A stretch of 38,963 bases of DNA from Candidatus Sumerlaeia bacterium. Its GTDB lineage: Bacteria; Sumerlaeota; Sumerlaeia; JADFCW01. The DNA lies in contig JAOAGV010000020.1 in the NCBI GenBank assembly GCA_026415575.1, positions 13,326 to 52,288 of the forward strand, written 5' to 3'. Below the pieces are notes generated by a model that worked only from the letters and a program-made list of their open reading frames with translations, did not search any database and was not told the DNA's origin. Each line of letters opens with the position of its first letter. Within the stretch, counting starts at the first letter, position 1. Both the position numbers and the translations under genes were made by a program. Positions 1-7,329 of this stretch are shown here, piece by piece.

Positions 1-95
1 AGCCCGGCATGATGCAACCGGGCATGCAACCGGGGATGATGCAACCGGGGATGATGCAACCGGGGATGATGCAGCCGGGGATGATGCAGCCGGGG
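1..95 (+). repeat. 15-bp in-frame tandem repeat encoding MMQPG units
   Basis: A unit made of the codons ATG ATG CAA/CAG CCG GGG recurs about six times with one 12-bp variant, and the array runs off the left edge of the window. Each unit is a multiple of three bases, so copy-number change would lengthen or shorten the protein without breaking its frame. The CAA-to-CAG change in the last two units gives the array a polarity. Confidence 0.9.
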
Positions 96-911
96 ATGAA
101 TCCTTACGCCGCCATGGGCGGCCAGCCGATGGCCCCGGTAGCCACGCCGGCGCCGCCGCCTGTGCGGCAAATTCTCGTGTTGACCGGCCAGCGGGTTACG
201 TGCAAGGTCACGGGGCAGTTGCTCGAAGATATTCACTACGAATATCGGCCGGAGGTCGAGAAAAGCAATTTTTATGACGACGGCCAGCAGGGCGGCGACC
301 TGCAGGCCAACGATAACATCTGGACCAACTTTACGGAATTCAACGACGTGCTCAGTCCCGAAGCCAACCGGTTCAAGCTGATTTACCTGCGGCTGTTGTC
401 CATTTGCGAGAACACCAATCCGTTGGAGTTCTTCCGCATTCCTGTCGCGACCGACGAACCGCTGACGCCCCTGCCGCTGCTCAGCGAGGAGGAGGCCAAG
501 CGCGACAAGACATTTTTACAGGAGTGGCACAAGCGGTTTCTGGCGCTCTATCGCGTGGACCCCGACGACCCGATGAGCGATTTCTATCCGATTTTCGTTC
601 CCAGCCCGCCGCGTCCTCCGGAAACCCCTGCTCCGCCGGATGACCAATACAACGCCTATGCATTCGCGCTGGATTCGTGGATTCAAAATGCACTGGATTC
701 GCAAATTGTTCCCCCGGTGCAGGAACAGACGGGTGGGCAAGGCGGCGGAACCGGTCAATCGGCGCGGCGCACCGGCGGCGGAACCGCACGCGGAAGAACA
801 GGCGGCTCCCAGACGGTCGTGAGCGACCGCTGGGGCCAGCTGCGCCAAGACGCGCGCAATCTGGGCGCGACGTACGGCACGTATCAAACGAGCAGCTATT
901 TTGCTTACTAA
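3..911 (+). CDS. Envelope protein with MMQPG repeats and an Ig-like domain (5' end missing)
   Basis: The frame is open to the left edge, so the true start lies outside the window. The visible part begins with MMQPG repeats (about residues 1-30), followed by a Pro/Ala linker. A domain at about residues 50-200 contains a DDG-x-x-GGD-x-x-x-x-D-x-x-W pattern like that seen in many bacterial Ig-like beta-sandwich domains. A Pro-rich stretch and a Gly/Thr/Arg-rich low-complexity tail ending in Tyr-rich residues follow. I do not recognise the family. It is first in a same-strand run with the next genes; the following gene starts 25 bases after its stop, so co-transcription is likely. Surface or periplasmic location is inferred from composition and neighbours; no signal peptide is visible because the N-terminus is missing. 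Confidence 0.8.
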   Translation, partial: PGMMQPGMQPGMMQPGMMQPGMMQPGMMQPGMNPYAAMGGQPMAPVATPAPPPVRQILVLTGQRVTCKVTGQLLEDIHYEYRPEVEKSNFYDDGQQGGDLQANDNIWTNFTEFNDVLSPEANRFKLIYLRLLSICENTNPLEFFRIPVATDEPLTPLPLLSEEEAKRDKTFLQEWHKRFLALYRVDPDDPMSDFYPIFVPSPPRPPETPAPPDDQYNAYAFALDSWIQNALDSQIVPPVQEQTGGQGGGTGQSARRTGGGTARGRTGGSQTVVSDRWGQLRQDARNLGATYGTYQTSSYFAY

Positions 912-936
912 CCACGCATCTGCGAGAAGGTTGTGA

Positions 937-1503
937 ATGGCTACTGCTCCGAAAAGCCTGCCCCAGCAAAAAAAGAAACAAACCCCGGAAGACCGGGAGT
1001 TGCTTCTCAAGGAAGCCAAGCAACTTCTGGCCTGCTGGCTGCGGATCCGCGAGTTTCTCCTCATGGCGTTTCAAAACGATCCGATCACGCCCGAGCAGGA
1101 GAAAACCTTTCTGGAGTTGAAAAGCGAAACCGCGCGCAGTCAGCGCGTAGTGGCCCAAAAGATTCAGGAAGACCTCAAATTCGGATCGGACAAGATCACC
1201 GACTTCCTGCGCCAAGCCATCAGCATTGCCCATTTGCGCGGCCTGCCCATGAACGACAAGCGGCTTTTGGTCTCGGTCTGGCATGTCGGTTCGGTCATGC
1301 TGCATCGGGCCGTCGGCGCGCTGGAGTTCATCGCGGAAACCAACGTCGAGATCAAGCGGTCGAAGGGCGGGCCGAGGGGGATCAAGGCCATCAAGTCAGA
1401 GGCCGCCGGAATCGAGAAGAAGAGCAAACTCCCCATGATCGCCGGCATCATTTTTATTGTGGCGGTGGTCGGCGGCGTGGTGTATTTTCTGATGAACATG
1501 TAG
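937..1503 (+). CDS. Helical protein with C-terminal membrane anchor
   Basis: The 188-aa product has a charged, helical body (about residues 15-130) and a single hydrophobic segment at about residues 167-186, so it looks tail-anchored with most of the protein on the cytoplasmic side. The start follows a GAGAAGG ribosome site six bases upstream. The body matches the product at 5094-5585: both contain a helix ending in HL(R/K)GL, followed about seven residues later by a W-H pair and then a (V/L)-G-(A/R)-L segment. The two genes are therefore probably diverged paralogues within one operon. No known family or catalytic motif was recognised. Confidence 0.85.
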   Translation: MATAPKSLPQQKKKQTPEDRELLLKEAKQLLACWLRIREFLLMAFQNDPITPEQEKTFLELKSETARSQRVVAQKIQEDLKFGSDKITDFLRQAISIAHLRGLPMNDKRLLVSVWHVGSVMLHRAVGALEFIAETNVEIKRSKGGPRGIKAIKSEAAGIEKKSKLPMIAGIIFIVAVVGGVVYFLMNM

Positions 1504-1599
1504 GCAATCTGGCGAAAGCGAAAACCAACAGGCAGGAAGCCGGAGTAGGATATTGACCAGAAACCGAAAAGGACGAAGAGCATGCAGGAGGGAGTTGCC

Positions 1600-4500
1600 A
1601 TGACCGTGAACGGCCGGGGGTTCAAAGTCGCGGGGGTGTTGATGCTGGGAGCAGTGATAGCCTTCTCATCCGGCTGTAACAAGCAGTTTACCAATCTTAA
1701 ATTGAACAAGGCCAAATCCTTGCTGGCCGAAGCCGCCAAGTATAACGGCGACAAGCACGCCAAAGCTGAATACGACCGCAGCGCGCAATTGATCAACCAG
1801 ACGGAACAGGCGGCGGCTGGCGGCGATTTCAAGGGTGCCAAGGCGGTGGCCACGCAGGCAGTCACGGCCAGCCGCGATGTGCTGGCCGCGGCCAAGCGTA
1901 TGGAGGCGACTGCGCGCAAGAATGCCGCCGACCATGAAGTCAAGATTATGAATGACAACAACGGCGCGCGCGAAAACCAGGAACTCTATCAGCAAATCCT
2001 CCAGCTGCAACAGACCATGCAGCAGCGCTACGACAAGGAAAAATGGGTCACGGTCATTGAACTGGCCGATGAAATCAAGCAGAAGGTCGAGCAATTGCTC
2101 ATGCGGTTGCGCGGACAGGCCGACGCCGACCTCGTCGAGGTCAAGGCCGAATACAAGCGGCTTCTGGACGAAGGCGGACGCGACCATGCGCTCACCTATG
2201 TCACGCGCGTCGAGGAACTGATCAAGCAAATCGAGGAAACCATTGACCCCAACCGGGTGCCCCCGATCAAAAACTACCTGCGGGCGATGGCTCTGGCCAA
2301 GCAGGCCATGCGCGATGCCGGCGACGGCATTACGGAATCGAAGCGAAAGAAGTGCGAGGGCGAGATCGAAGAGATTTACGGCAAGCTGGTTCAAGCCAAA
2401 GAAAAACGGGCCGAGTACTTCCTGCCCGAATTGTGGAATGCCTGCAGCGACGACTTCAGCAAGCTCATAGACAACTTCTGGAAAAAGGAATATGATTTTG
2501 TGCTCGGCGCTTCGTCGCGGCTCAAAGGTCAGGTGGACACGCTGATTTACGAAACGCGGAAGGCGTCGGCCAACTTCCAGCTGGAGAAACTGGCCCAACG
2601 TCTGGCCGAACTGCGCAGCAAGGCCGTTCCCCAATATCTGCCCGGCCGGATTGATCCGCTGGACGCAAGTTTCCAGAACGCGCAGGGCTTGTTCCAGCAG
2701 GAGAAGTTTGAAGAGGTCGAGGCGGTCTGCAAGACGGCGCAGATCAACGCCGACGAGATCATGAAAGAATTCCGCGGGATGGCCGACGGACAAATCCGCG
2801 AAGCCCGTGCCATCGCCCAGCGCGCCGCAGCGGTCTTCAAGGAAATGGAGCGCATCTTCGAGGCCGTGCCGCTTCAAAACATTTCCCCGCTCGACCAAAC
2901 ATTCGAGCAAAACAAACAGGCCCTGAAAACCGATCTTGGCCGCCGGCTGGCTGAAGCGCAATCCAACGTCGCCCTGGCCGAGGTCAAGCACACCGCCGAG
3001 GAATATCGCGATGCCATCGAACTGTCGAAAAGCGTTCAGGACGAAGGTACCAGCATCCTCGCCACCGTCTATAATGTCGTGGCCTACAATGTGATCAGCG
3101 AGATTGCCGATGCCGTCACCCGCTACGACCGCGAGGGGGCGCCGGAAAAGGCCGCCGCCGAAATGGCGCTGACCAAGAAACTGCTCGAAGAGGCCAAGCG
3201 GCTGCGCGACCAAAACGAACCGCAGGCCGCGGCGGCGAAAGCGGCCGAGGCGCGCGCCGAACTCGAGCGCACCATTCAGACCATCGAGGTCGCCGCCTCG
3301 CAAGCCATCGAAAAGGCCGCCGGCGAATTGAAGCGCTCGGACGTGGCGCGCACGTCGGAACTGCGCCCCGAAGAATATCAGCGTGCCGTGCAGGCCGTCA
3401 ACGAAGCGCGGCTCCAGTTGCAAACCACACGGCTTCTGGATGCCATCCAGACCGCCGAACGGGCGGAAACGATTATCCGGCAGGCGGCGCAGGACGCCGC
3501 ACGCATGTGGGCGGGCGAGGCCTTGAAGAACGCCTCAAACACGCTCGCCGATGCGTTGCGCGCCGGCGCCGACATCAACGCGCCCCAGATGCTCAACGAC
3601 GCAAAAGAAGATTTGGCCCAAGCCGAAAAACTGTATGCCTCGGCGGAGGAACTGCTGGGGCAAAGACAATTCGATGAAGCGCGCAACAAATATCTCGAAG
3701 CCAAAACCTTGGCGGTTCAGGCCGGCGAAGGTGCCACGCGCGCCAAGTTCCGCCTGATTGACGAGGCGGAAGCCGCCATTGTCGAGGCCCGATCCTACGG
3801 CGCTTGGCGGTCGCAACTGGAGCAAATGACCGAGGCGACCCTTATGCTCGACCAGGCGAAAGAGGCCATGGCGCAAGGCCGGTTCGAGCAGTCCGACCGT
3901 CTGGCGCGCAAGGCGCACGAGTCGGCGCAGAAAATCTGCAATGCCAGCAAGGGCGAAGCGTTCCGCGCCCGGCTCCAAGTGATCGAAGACCTCCTGAGTC
4001 AGGTCACCAACACGGGCGGGCGGTATTTCGACGCAGCCAATCTGGCGGCCATGACCAACGCCGCCGACCAGCTGCGCGAGCAATATGATCCGCGGCTGTT
4101 CGACACCCAGTCCAAACAGGTTATCGAGTTGGAAACGCGCCTCCAGAACACGCTCGAGACCATGCCCAACATGGTCGAGGAGTGGCTGAAGCGGCAAAAT
4201 GCGCGCATTGCCCAGATCGAGAGCGGCGTCATCCCGCCGACGTTTGCGCCGCGCATTTCGGAGGCGAAAAAATTCCTCCGGTTCGCCGAAATAGATTACA
4301 AACGCGGGCGCTATCGAACGGCCTATACCAATGTGCTGGTGGCCCGTCGGCTGGTGGACGAACTGGTCACCGAAAGAGCCGAAAGCGAATACCGGCGCAA
4401 TGTTCGCGCGATTTTTGACGATCTCAAACAGGCCATGACCGACTTCGACCACTTTCTGTCGCTGCCGCCCGCGACCCTCGCAGGGCTGACCCGCAGCGCC

Positions 4501-4827
4501 AGCGGCGATGCGCAATTTGTCGCCATCGCCGGCCGGGCCAAGCCGCAGGATTTTCGCCAGCGCGTGGATCAGATCATGGTCAATGCACAGTCGCTCCAGC
4601 CGCCGCCCACCATGAGGGAGTTCCACGACAGGGTAATGGAGATGATCAACACGGCGCGGGCATCGGCGATTCACTACGAACGCCTGCTGATTCTGGGCGA
4701 ATTCGACGACGCCACCAAGCGCGAGATTATCACGAAGGCATGGGACTTGATGCAAAGCGTGCGCAGCCGGCGCGTTGAGCTGGAAAAAGCGCTGGAACCG
4801 CGCCCCACGGATACCGGCCGCGGATGA
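1600..4827 (+). CDS. Large helical-repeat lipoprotein (about 1075 aa)
   Basis: The start at 1600 is chosen over an in-frame ATG at 1582 because AGGAGG lies at 1586-1591, the right distance upstream of 1600 and inside the longer version. The N-terminus is a lipoprotein signal: basic n-region, hydrophobic core, and an SSGC lipobox with Cys at about residue 26, so the protein is probably lipid-anchored in the envelope. The rest is almost entirely charged amphipathic helix, with repeated A-x-x-x-A-x-x-L and E-A-x-x-x-A patterns like TPR, DUF4398 or spectrin-like helical repeats. No catalytic motif is seen. It is the largest gene of the 5' run and could act as a scaffold spanning the periplasm. 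That role is inference. Confidence 0.9.
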   Translation: MTVNGRGFKVAGVLMLGAVIAFSSGCNKQFTNLKLNKAKSLLAEAAKYNGDKHAKAEYDRSAQLINQTEQAAAGGDFKGAKAVATQAVTASRDVLAAAKRMEATARKNAADHEVKIMNDNNGARENQELYQQILQLQQTMQQRYDKEKWVTVIELADEIKQKVEQLLMRLRGQADADLVEVKAEYKRLLDEGGRDHALTYVTRVEELIKQIEETIDPNRVPPIKNYLRAMALAKQAMRDAGDGITESKRKKCEGEIEEIYGKLVQAKEKRAEYFLPELWNACSDDFSKLIDNFWKKEYDFVLGASSRLKGQVDTLIYETRKASANFQLEKLAQRLAELRSKAVPQYLPGRIDPLDASFQNAQGLFQQEKFEEVEAVCKTAQINADEIMKEFRGMADGQIREARAIAQRAAAVFKEMERIFEAVPLQNISPLDQTFEQNKQALKTDLGRRLAEAQSNVALAEVKHTAEEYRDAIELSKSVQDEGTSILATVYNVVAYNVISEIADAVTRYDREGAPEKAAAEMALTKKLLEEAKRLRDQNEPQAAAAKAAEARAELERTIQTIEVAASQAIEKAAGELKRSDVARTSELRPEEYQRAVQAVNEARLQLQTTRLLDAIQTAERAETIIRQAAQDAARMWAGEALKNASNTLADALRAGADINAPQMLNDAKEDLAQAEKLYASAEELLGQRQFDEARNKYLEAKTLAVQAGEGATRAKFRLIDEAEAAIVEARSYGAWRSQLEQMTEATLMLDQAKEAMAQGRFEQSDRLARKAHESAQKICNASKGEAFRARLQVIEDLLSQVTNTGGRYFDAANLAAMTNAADQLREQYDPRLFDTQSKQVIELETRLQNTLETMPNMVEEWLKRQNARIAQIESGVIPPTFAPRISEAKKFLRFAEIDYKRGRYRTAYTNVLVARRLVDELVTERAESEYRRNVRAIFDDLKQAMTDFDHFLSLPPATLAGLTRSASGDAQFVAIAGRAKPQDFRQRVDQIMVNAQSLQPPPTMREFHDRVMEMINTARASAIHYERLLILGEFDDATKREIITKAWDLMQSVRSRRVELEKALEPRPTDTGRG

Positions 4828-4898
4828 GCGCGCGGCGGCCTGGCCGGTTATGATCGTGCAGCGGTCCGACAAACCATCGCAAGCGGGAGTGCAGTCCA

Positions 4899-5024
4899 AT
4901 GGCCGAGATCTTCACCGCCCTTGAAGGGTACTATATTTATGCGGTGGAAGTGCCCGTCGTGTTGGCGATCATTTTAATATTTGCCTATGTCATGTATTCG
5001 TTGAATCTGTTTCGCAAAGAATAA
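4899..5024 (+). CDS. 41-aa single-helix membrane protein
   Basis: The ORF starts at ATG 4899 and stops at TAA 5022-5024. It has a short polar N-terminus (MAEIFTALEG), a hydrophobic helix from about residue 17 to 37 and a short basic end (NLFRKE). A GGGAG at 4884-4888 is a plausible ribosome site. It sits 71 bases after the lipoprotein stop and 69 bases before the next gene, on the same strand, with no competing frame. Small one-helix proteins are often subunits or regulators of membrane complexes, and its position suggests it belongs to the same assembly. No family assignment is possible. Confidence 0.65.
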   Translation: MAEIFTALEGYYIYAVEVPVVLAIILIFAYVMYSLNLFRKE

Positions 5025-5093
5025 ACGTACCGCTCCTTCGGCGGGAGTACATTTGTATAGACGGGCCATCGCACAGGGAAGCAGCAGGGAAGC

Positions 5094-5585
5094 ATGGGAA
5101 AAGAAGCCACACGCGTCAAAGCCGGCAGCGCGGCCGCCAAAGCCCTCGAAGAGCGCATCGCGTTTGTTCAGGAATACATCAAACTGTGGCGGCAGTTCTT
5201 CGAGACCTTTGCCGACGGCTTTGAGGGCCGCAAAATCACCAAAAAAGACGAAGAGGAGTTTGCCCGTATCCTCAACAGCCTTGCCCATCACCACTATCGC
5301 TTTGCCTATACGGTCGGCAATGAAATGAGCGGTGTGGACGGCATTCTCAAAATCCTCTGCGAAGCCACCAGCCTGTCGCATCTCAAAGGACTTTCCGAAG
5401 CCCAGCTGTCCAAAATCCAGATTGACTGGCACGAGATCTTCATCAACATGAACAAGGCGCTCGGACGGCTGATGGCCCGCCGGCCCTTGACGCCGGAAGA
5501 AGAAGCCATGGCGAAACGCGGCGCTCCGCCTCCGGGCCAAACGCCGGAAGCGCCGCCCGAAGCACCGCCGGAAAACCCCGCCTAA
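5094..5585 (+). CDS. Soluble helical paralogue of the 937-1503 product
   Basis: The 163-aa product is helical over residues 1-130 and ends in a Pro/Glu/Ala-rich tail. It aligns without large gaps to the body of the 188-aa protein at 937-1503: the HLKGL helix, a W-H pair, and N-K-A-L-G-R-L against H-R-A-V-G-A-L. It lacks the C-terminal membrane helix and has the proline-rich tail instead. The duplication inside one gene run suggests that the two proteins may form a hetero-oligomer, one copy anchored and one soluble. A GCAGGGAAGC stretch precedes the start. Function unknown. Confidence 0.85.
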   Translation: MGKEATRVKAGSAAAKALEERIAFVQEYIKLWRQFFETFADGFEGRKITKKDEEEFARILNSLAHHHYRFAYTVGNEMSGVDGILKILCEATSLSHLKGLSEAQLSKIQIDWHEIFINMNKALGRLMARRPLTPEEEAMAKRGAPPPGQTPEAPPEAPPENPA

Positions 5586-5619
5586 GCCCCGCTATGCGCC
5601 CCGACGCAGAAGTCCGTCC

Positions 5620-5874
5620 GTGATTCTCATTCTTGATCTCTGTCTCGGCCTGATCACATTGGCGTCGCTCTATGCCATCTCCTTGGGCTTTGAAATTGAG
5701 ACAATCTTGGGCGGGGAGCTGTTGTGGCTGGGCGCGGGAGCGCTGGCAGTGGCCTGCTTCCACTGCTGGCTGGGCGAAAAGGCTGCTGCGTTGTTCGACG
5801 GCGGCCGCGCGCGCAAGAAAACTGCCGAAGGCATCATGGGCTTTCCTGCGTCAGAACCAATACGGAGCAGCTGA
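5620..5874 (+). CDS. Membrane segment of a frameshifted membrane/TPR protein (N-terminal part)
   Basis: The frame opens with GTG at 5620 and encodes two hydrophobic helices (about residues 3-23 and 31-50), then a basic linker (GRARKKTAEG). It ends 10 codons later in out-of-frame sequence at TGA 5872-5874. From about 5840 the coding character continues in the +1 frame with a TPR-like domain. One extra base in the GGG of ATCATGGGCTTTCC would explain the break. Read together, the parts give a protein of about 195 aa: two membrane helices followed by a helical repeat. The cause may be a sequencing or assembly error, a real mutation or a recoding site. Confidence 0.55.
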   Translation: MILILDLCLGLITLASLYAISLGFEIETILGGELLWLGAGALAVACFHCWLGEKAAALFDGGRARKKTAEGIMGFPASEPIRSS

Positions 5875-6205
5875 GGCCGCTTTTCAGCGATGCCTGCGCG
5901 AGGCGCCCAAGGATACCGATGCGCCGCGCGGACTGGCGGAAATCGCACTGCGGCGCGGCTGCGCCGAAGACTACGTGAATCTGGCCGCCCGCATTCTCTC
6001 ACGCCCCGAAGCGTTGCGCCGCTCCGAGCGGGTGACCCTTTGTCATCGCGCCGCAGATGTGTGTCTGACGGCGTTGAACGACCGGCGGTGTGCCGTTGAG
6101 TTTCTGGCCCGAATCGAGCTCGACTCTCCGGGAACGACCGATGCCATCCGCACCCGCCAAAGAATCGAAGGGATTCTCAACCGCAAGGACGACTGCGACG
6201 CGTAA
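5672..6205 (+). CDS. TPR-like C-terminal part of the frameshifted membrane protein
   Basis: The open frame begins with ATG 5672, but its first 55 codons are an out-of-frame read of the membrane segment and are not protein-like. Real coding character starts at about 5840 with LRQNQYGAAEAAFQRCL, a typical TPR helix pair. It continues through more helices (A-P-R-G-L-A-E-I-A-L, and so on) to the stop at 6203-6205. No ribosome site or start codon is visible near 5840, which argues for a frameshifted continuation of the gene beginning at 5620 and against a separate gene. It is the last gene of the plus-strand run. Confidence 0.5.
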   Translation: MPSPWALKLRQSWAGSCCGWARERWQWPASTAGWAKRLLRCSTAAARARKLPKASWAFLRQNQYGAAEAAFQRCLREAPKDTDAPRGLAEIALRRGCAEDYVNLAARILSRPEALRRSERVTLCHRAADVCLTALNDRRCAVEFLARIELDSPGTTDAIRTRQRIEGILNRKDDCDA

Positions 6206-6257
6206 TAGGGTCTTGCGATCTTGACGTACGGACATTCAAGCAACTTGAGGTCAGGGC

Positions 6258-6277
6258 GCCGGCCTTGTGCCGGTTTT
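6258..6277 (+). terminator. Putative rho-independent terminator after the 5' operon
   Basis: CCGGC (6259-6263) and GCCGG (6269-6273) form a five-pair GC stem with a CTTGT loop, followed by TTTT. It lies 53 bases after the stop at 6205 and abuts the stop codon of the convergent permease gene. The short stem and short T tract make it a modest candidate. Confidence 0.45.
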
Positions 6278-7329
6278 CATGAAGAACGCCGCAGCTGGTC
6301 TATGGCCACGAAGATTACAATGAAAATGCCGATGAGAATTTCCTGCACATAGTTGCCCCAGCCCAGCAAGTCGCCGCCATTGCGCAGAAACGCCATCGCC
6401 AGCGCCCCCACCAAAGTGCCCAGAATGCTGCCCTCGCCGCCGCTGAGCGACCCTCCGCCGATGACCACCGCTGCGATGACATCGAGTTCCTGGCCGACGG
6501 CACCGGTCGGATCGCCGATGGTCAGGCGCGAAAACAGCAACACGCCCGCCAGCCCCGTCAGCAGTCCGCTCAGTGTGTAAATGCGGATTTTCATCCACCT
6601 CACCCGCACGCCGCACAGCCGCGCCGTGGCTTCGTTCGAACCGATTGCCGTCGTATAGCGCCCAAACGTCGTATAGCGAAGCAGCACCGCCATGGCTGCA
6701 ACCGCAGCGACCATGATCCACAGGCCGGGAGAGAAAAGCAGATGTTCGATTTTCTCGCGCACGGCATCGGGGATTGCCCGGAACCATTCGGGTTCGAGGG
6801 CCAGCCATTCGGGTTTCGGCGAACGAAGCATCAGGTTGTTCAGCCATGTGTCCGGCGCATACACGGATTGGTCTTGGGCCAAAAGCTTGGCCATGCCGCG
6901 TGCAAGGCTCCACATGCCCAGCGTGGCAATGAAGGGGACCACGCGCAAAACAGTGATCATGGCGCCGTTGAGCAGTCCGCACGCGCCGCCGACCCCCACG
7001 CCGGCCAGCGCCGCCAGCAACGGGGGCCATCCGGCTTTCAGGGCCAGTGCCACCACCACCGTCGAAAGCGCCAGCACCGACCCTACGCTCAGGTCAATCC
7101 CGCCGCTCATGATGACAAACGTCATGCCCGCCCCTGCAATGGCGATGACGGTGGTCTGGATGACGACCGTTTTAAAATTTAGAAATGTGAGAAATCCCTC
7201 GGCGAACAGGGAAAACGGCACAATCACCAGCGTCAAGCCCACGAACGGAAGCAGCAACGTGACCACGCGGGCCAGACCGCGCCGGACAACCGGCTGCTGC
7301 AAGTCGGACACGGAAGATGGTTCGATCAT
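6277..7329 (-). CDS. Sugar ABC transporter permease, RbsC/XylH type
   Basis: The 350-aa product has about eight to ten hydrophobic segments and hallmark stretches of the BPD_transp_2 sugar permeases: MSGGIDLSVGSV in the N-terminal half, IGSNEATARLCGV (the cytoplasmic loop that contacts the ATPase) and VIGGGSLSGGEGSI near the C-terminus. It would pass a monosaccharide through the inner membrane together with a binding protein and an RbsA-type ATPase. Neither partner is in this window. The start at 7329 is set by an ATGA overlap with the preceding gene, so the two are translationally coupled. Being last in a nucleotide-sugar operon without its partners is odd. The substrate cannot be told from sequence. 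Confidence 0.92.
   Translation of the reverse strand: MIEPSSVSDLQQPVVRRGLARVVTLLLPFVGLTLVIVPFSLFAEGFLTFLNFKTVVIQTTVIAIAGAGMTFVIMSGGIDLSVGSVLALSTVVVALALKAGWPPLLAALAGVGVGGACGLLNGAMITVLRVVPFIATLGMWSLARGMAKLLAQDQSVYAPDTWLNNLMLRSPKPEWLALEPEWFRAIPDAVREKIEHLLFSPGLWIMVAAVAAMAVLLRYTTFGRYTTAIGSNEATARLCGVRVRWMKIRIYTLSGLLTGLAGVLLFSRLTIGDPTGAVGQELDVIAAVVIGGGSLSGGEGSILGTLVGALAMAFLRNGGDLLGWGNYVQEILIGIFIVIFVAIDQLRRSS

Noticed and set aside
1666..4899. Long minus-strand frames (585 and 454 codons) opposite the large lipoprotein gene
   Set aside because: They mirror the codon pattern of the GC-rich plus-strand gene, give Arg/Leu/Gly-rich products without motifs, and lack ribosome sites.
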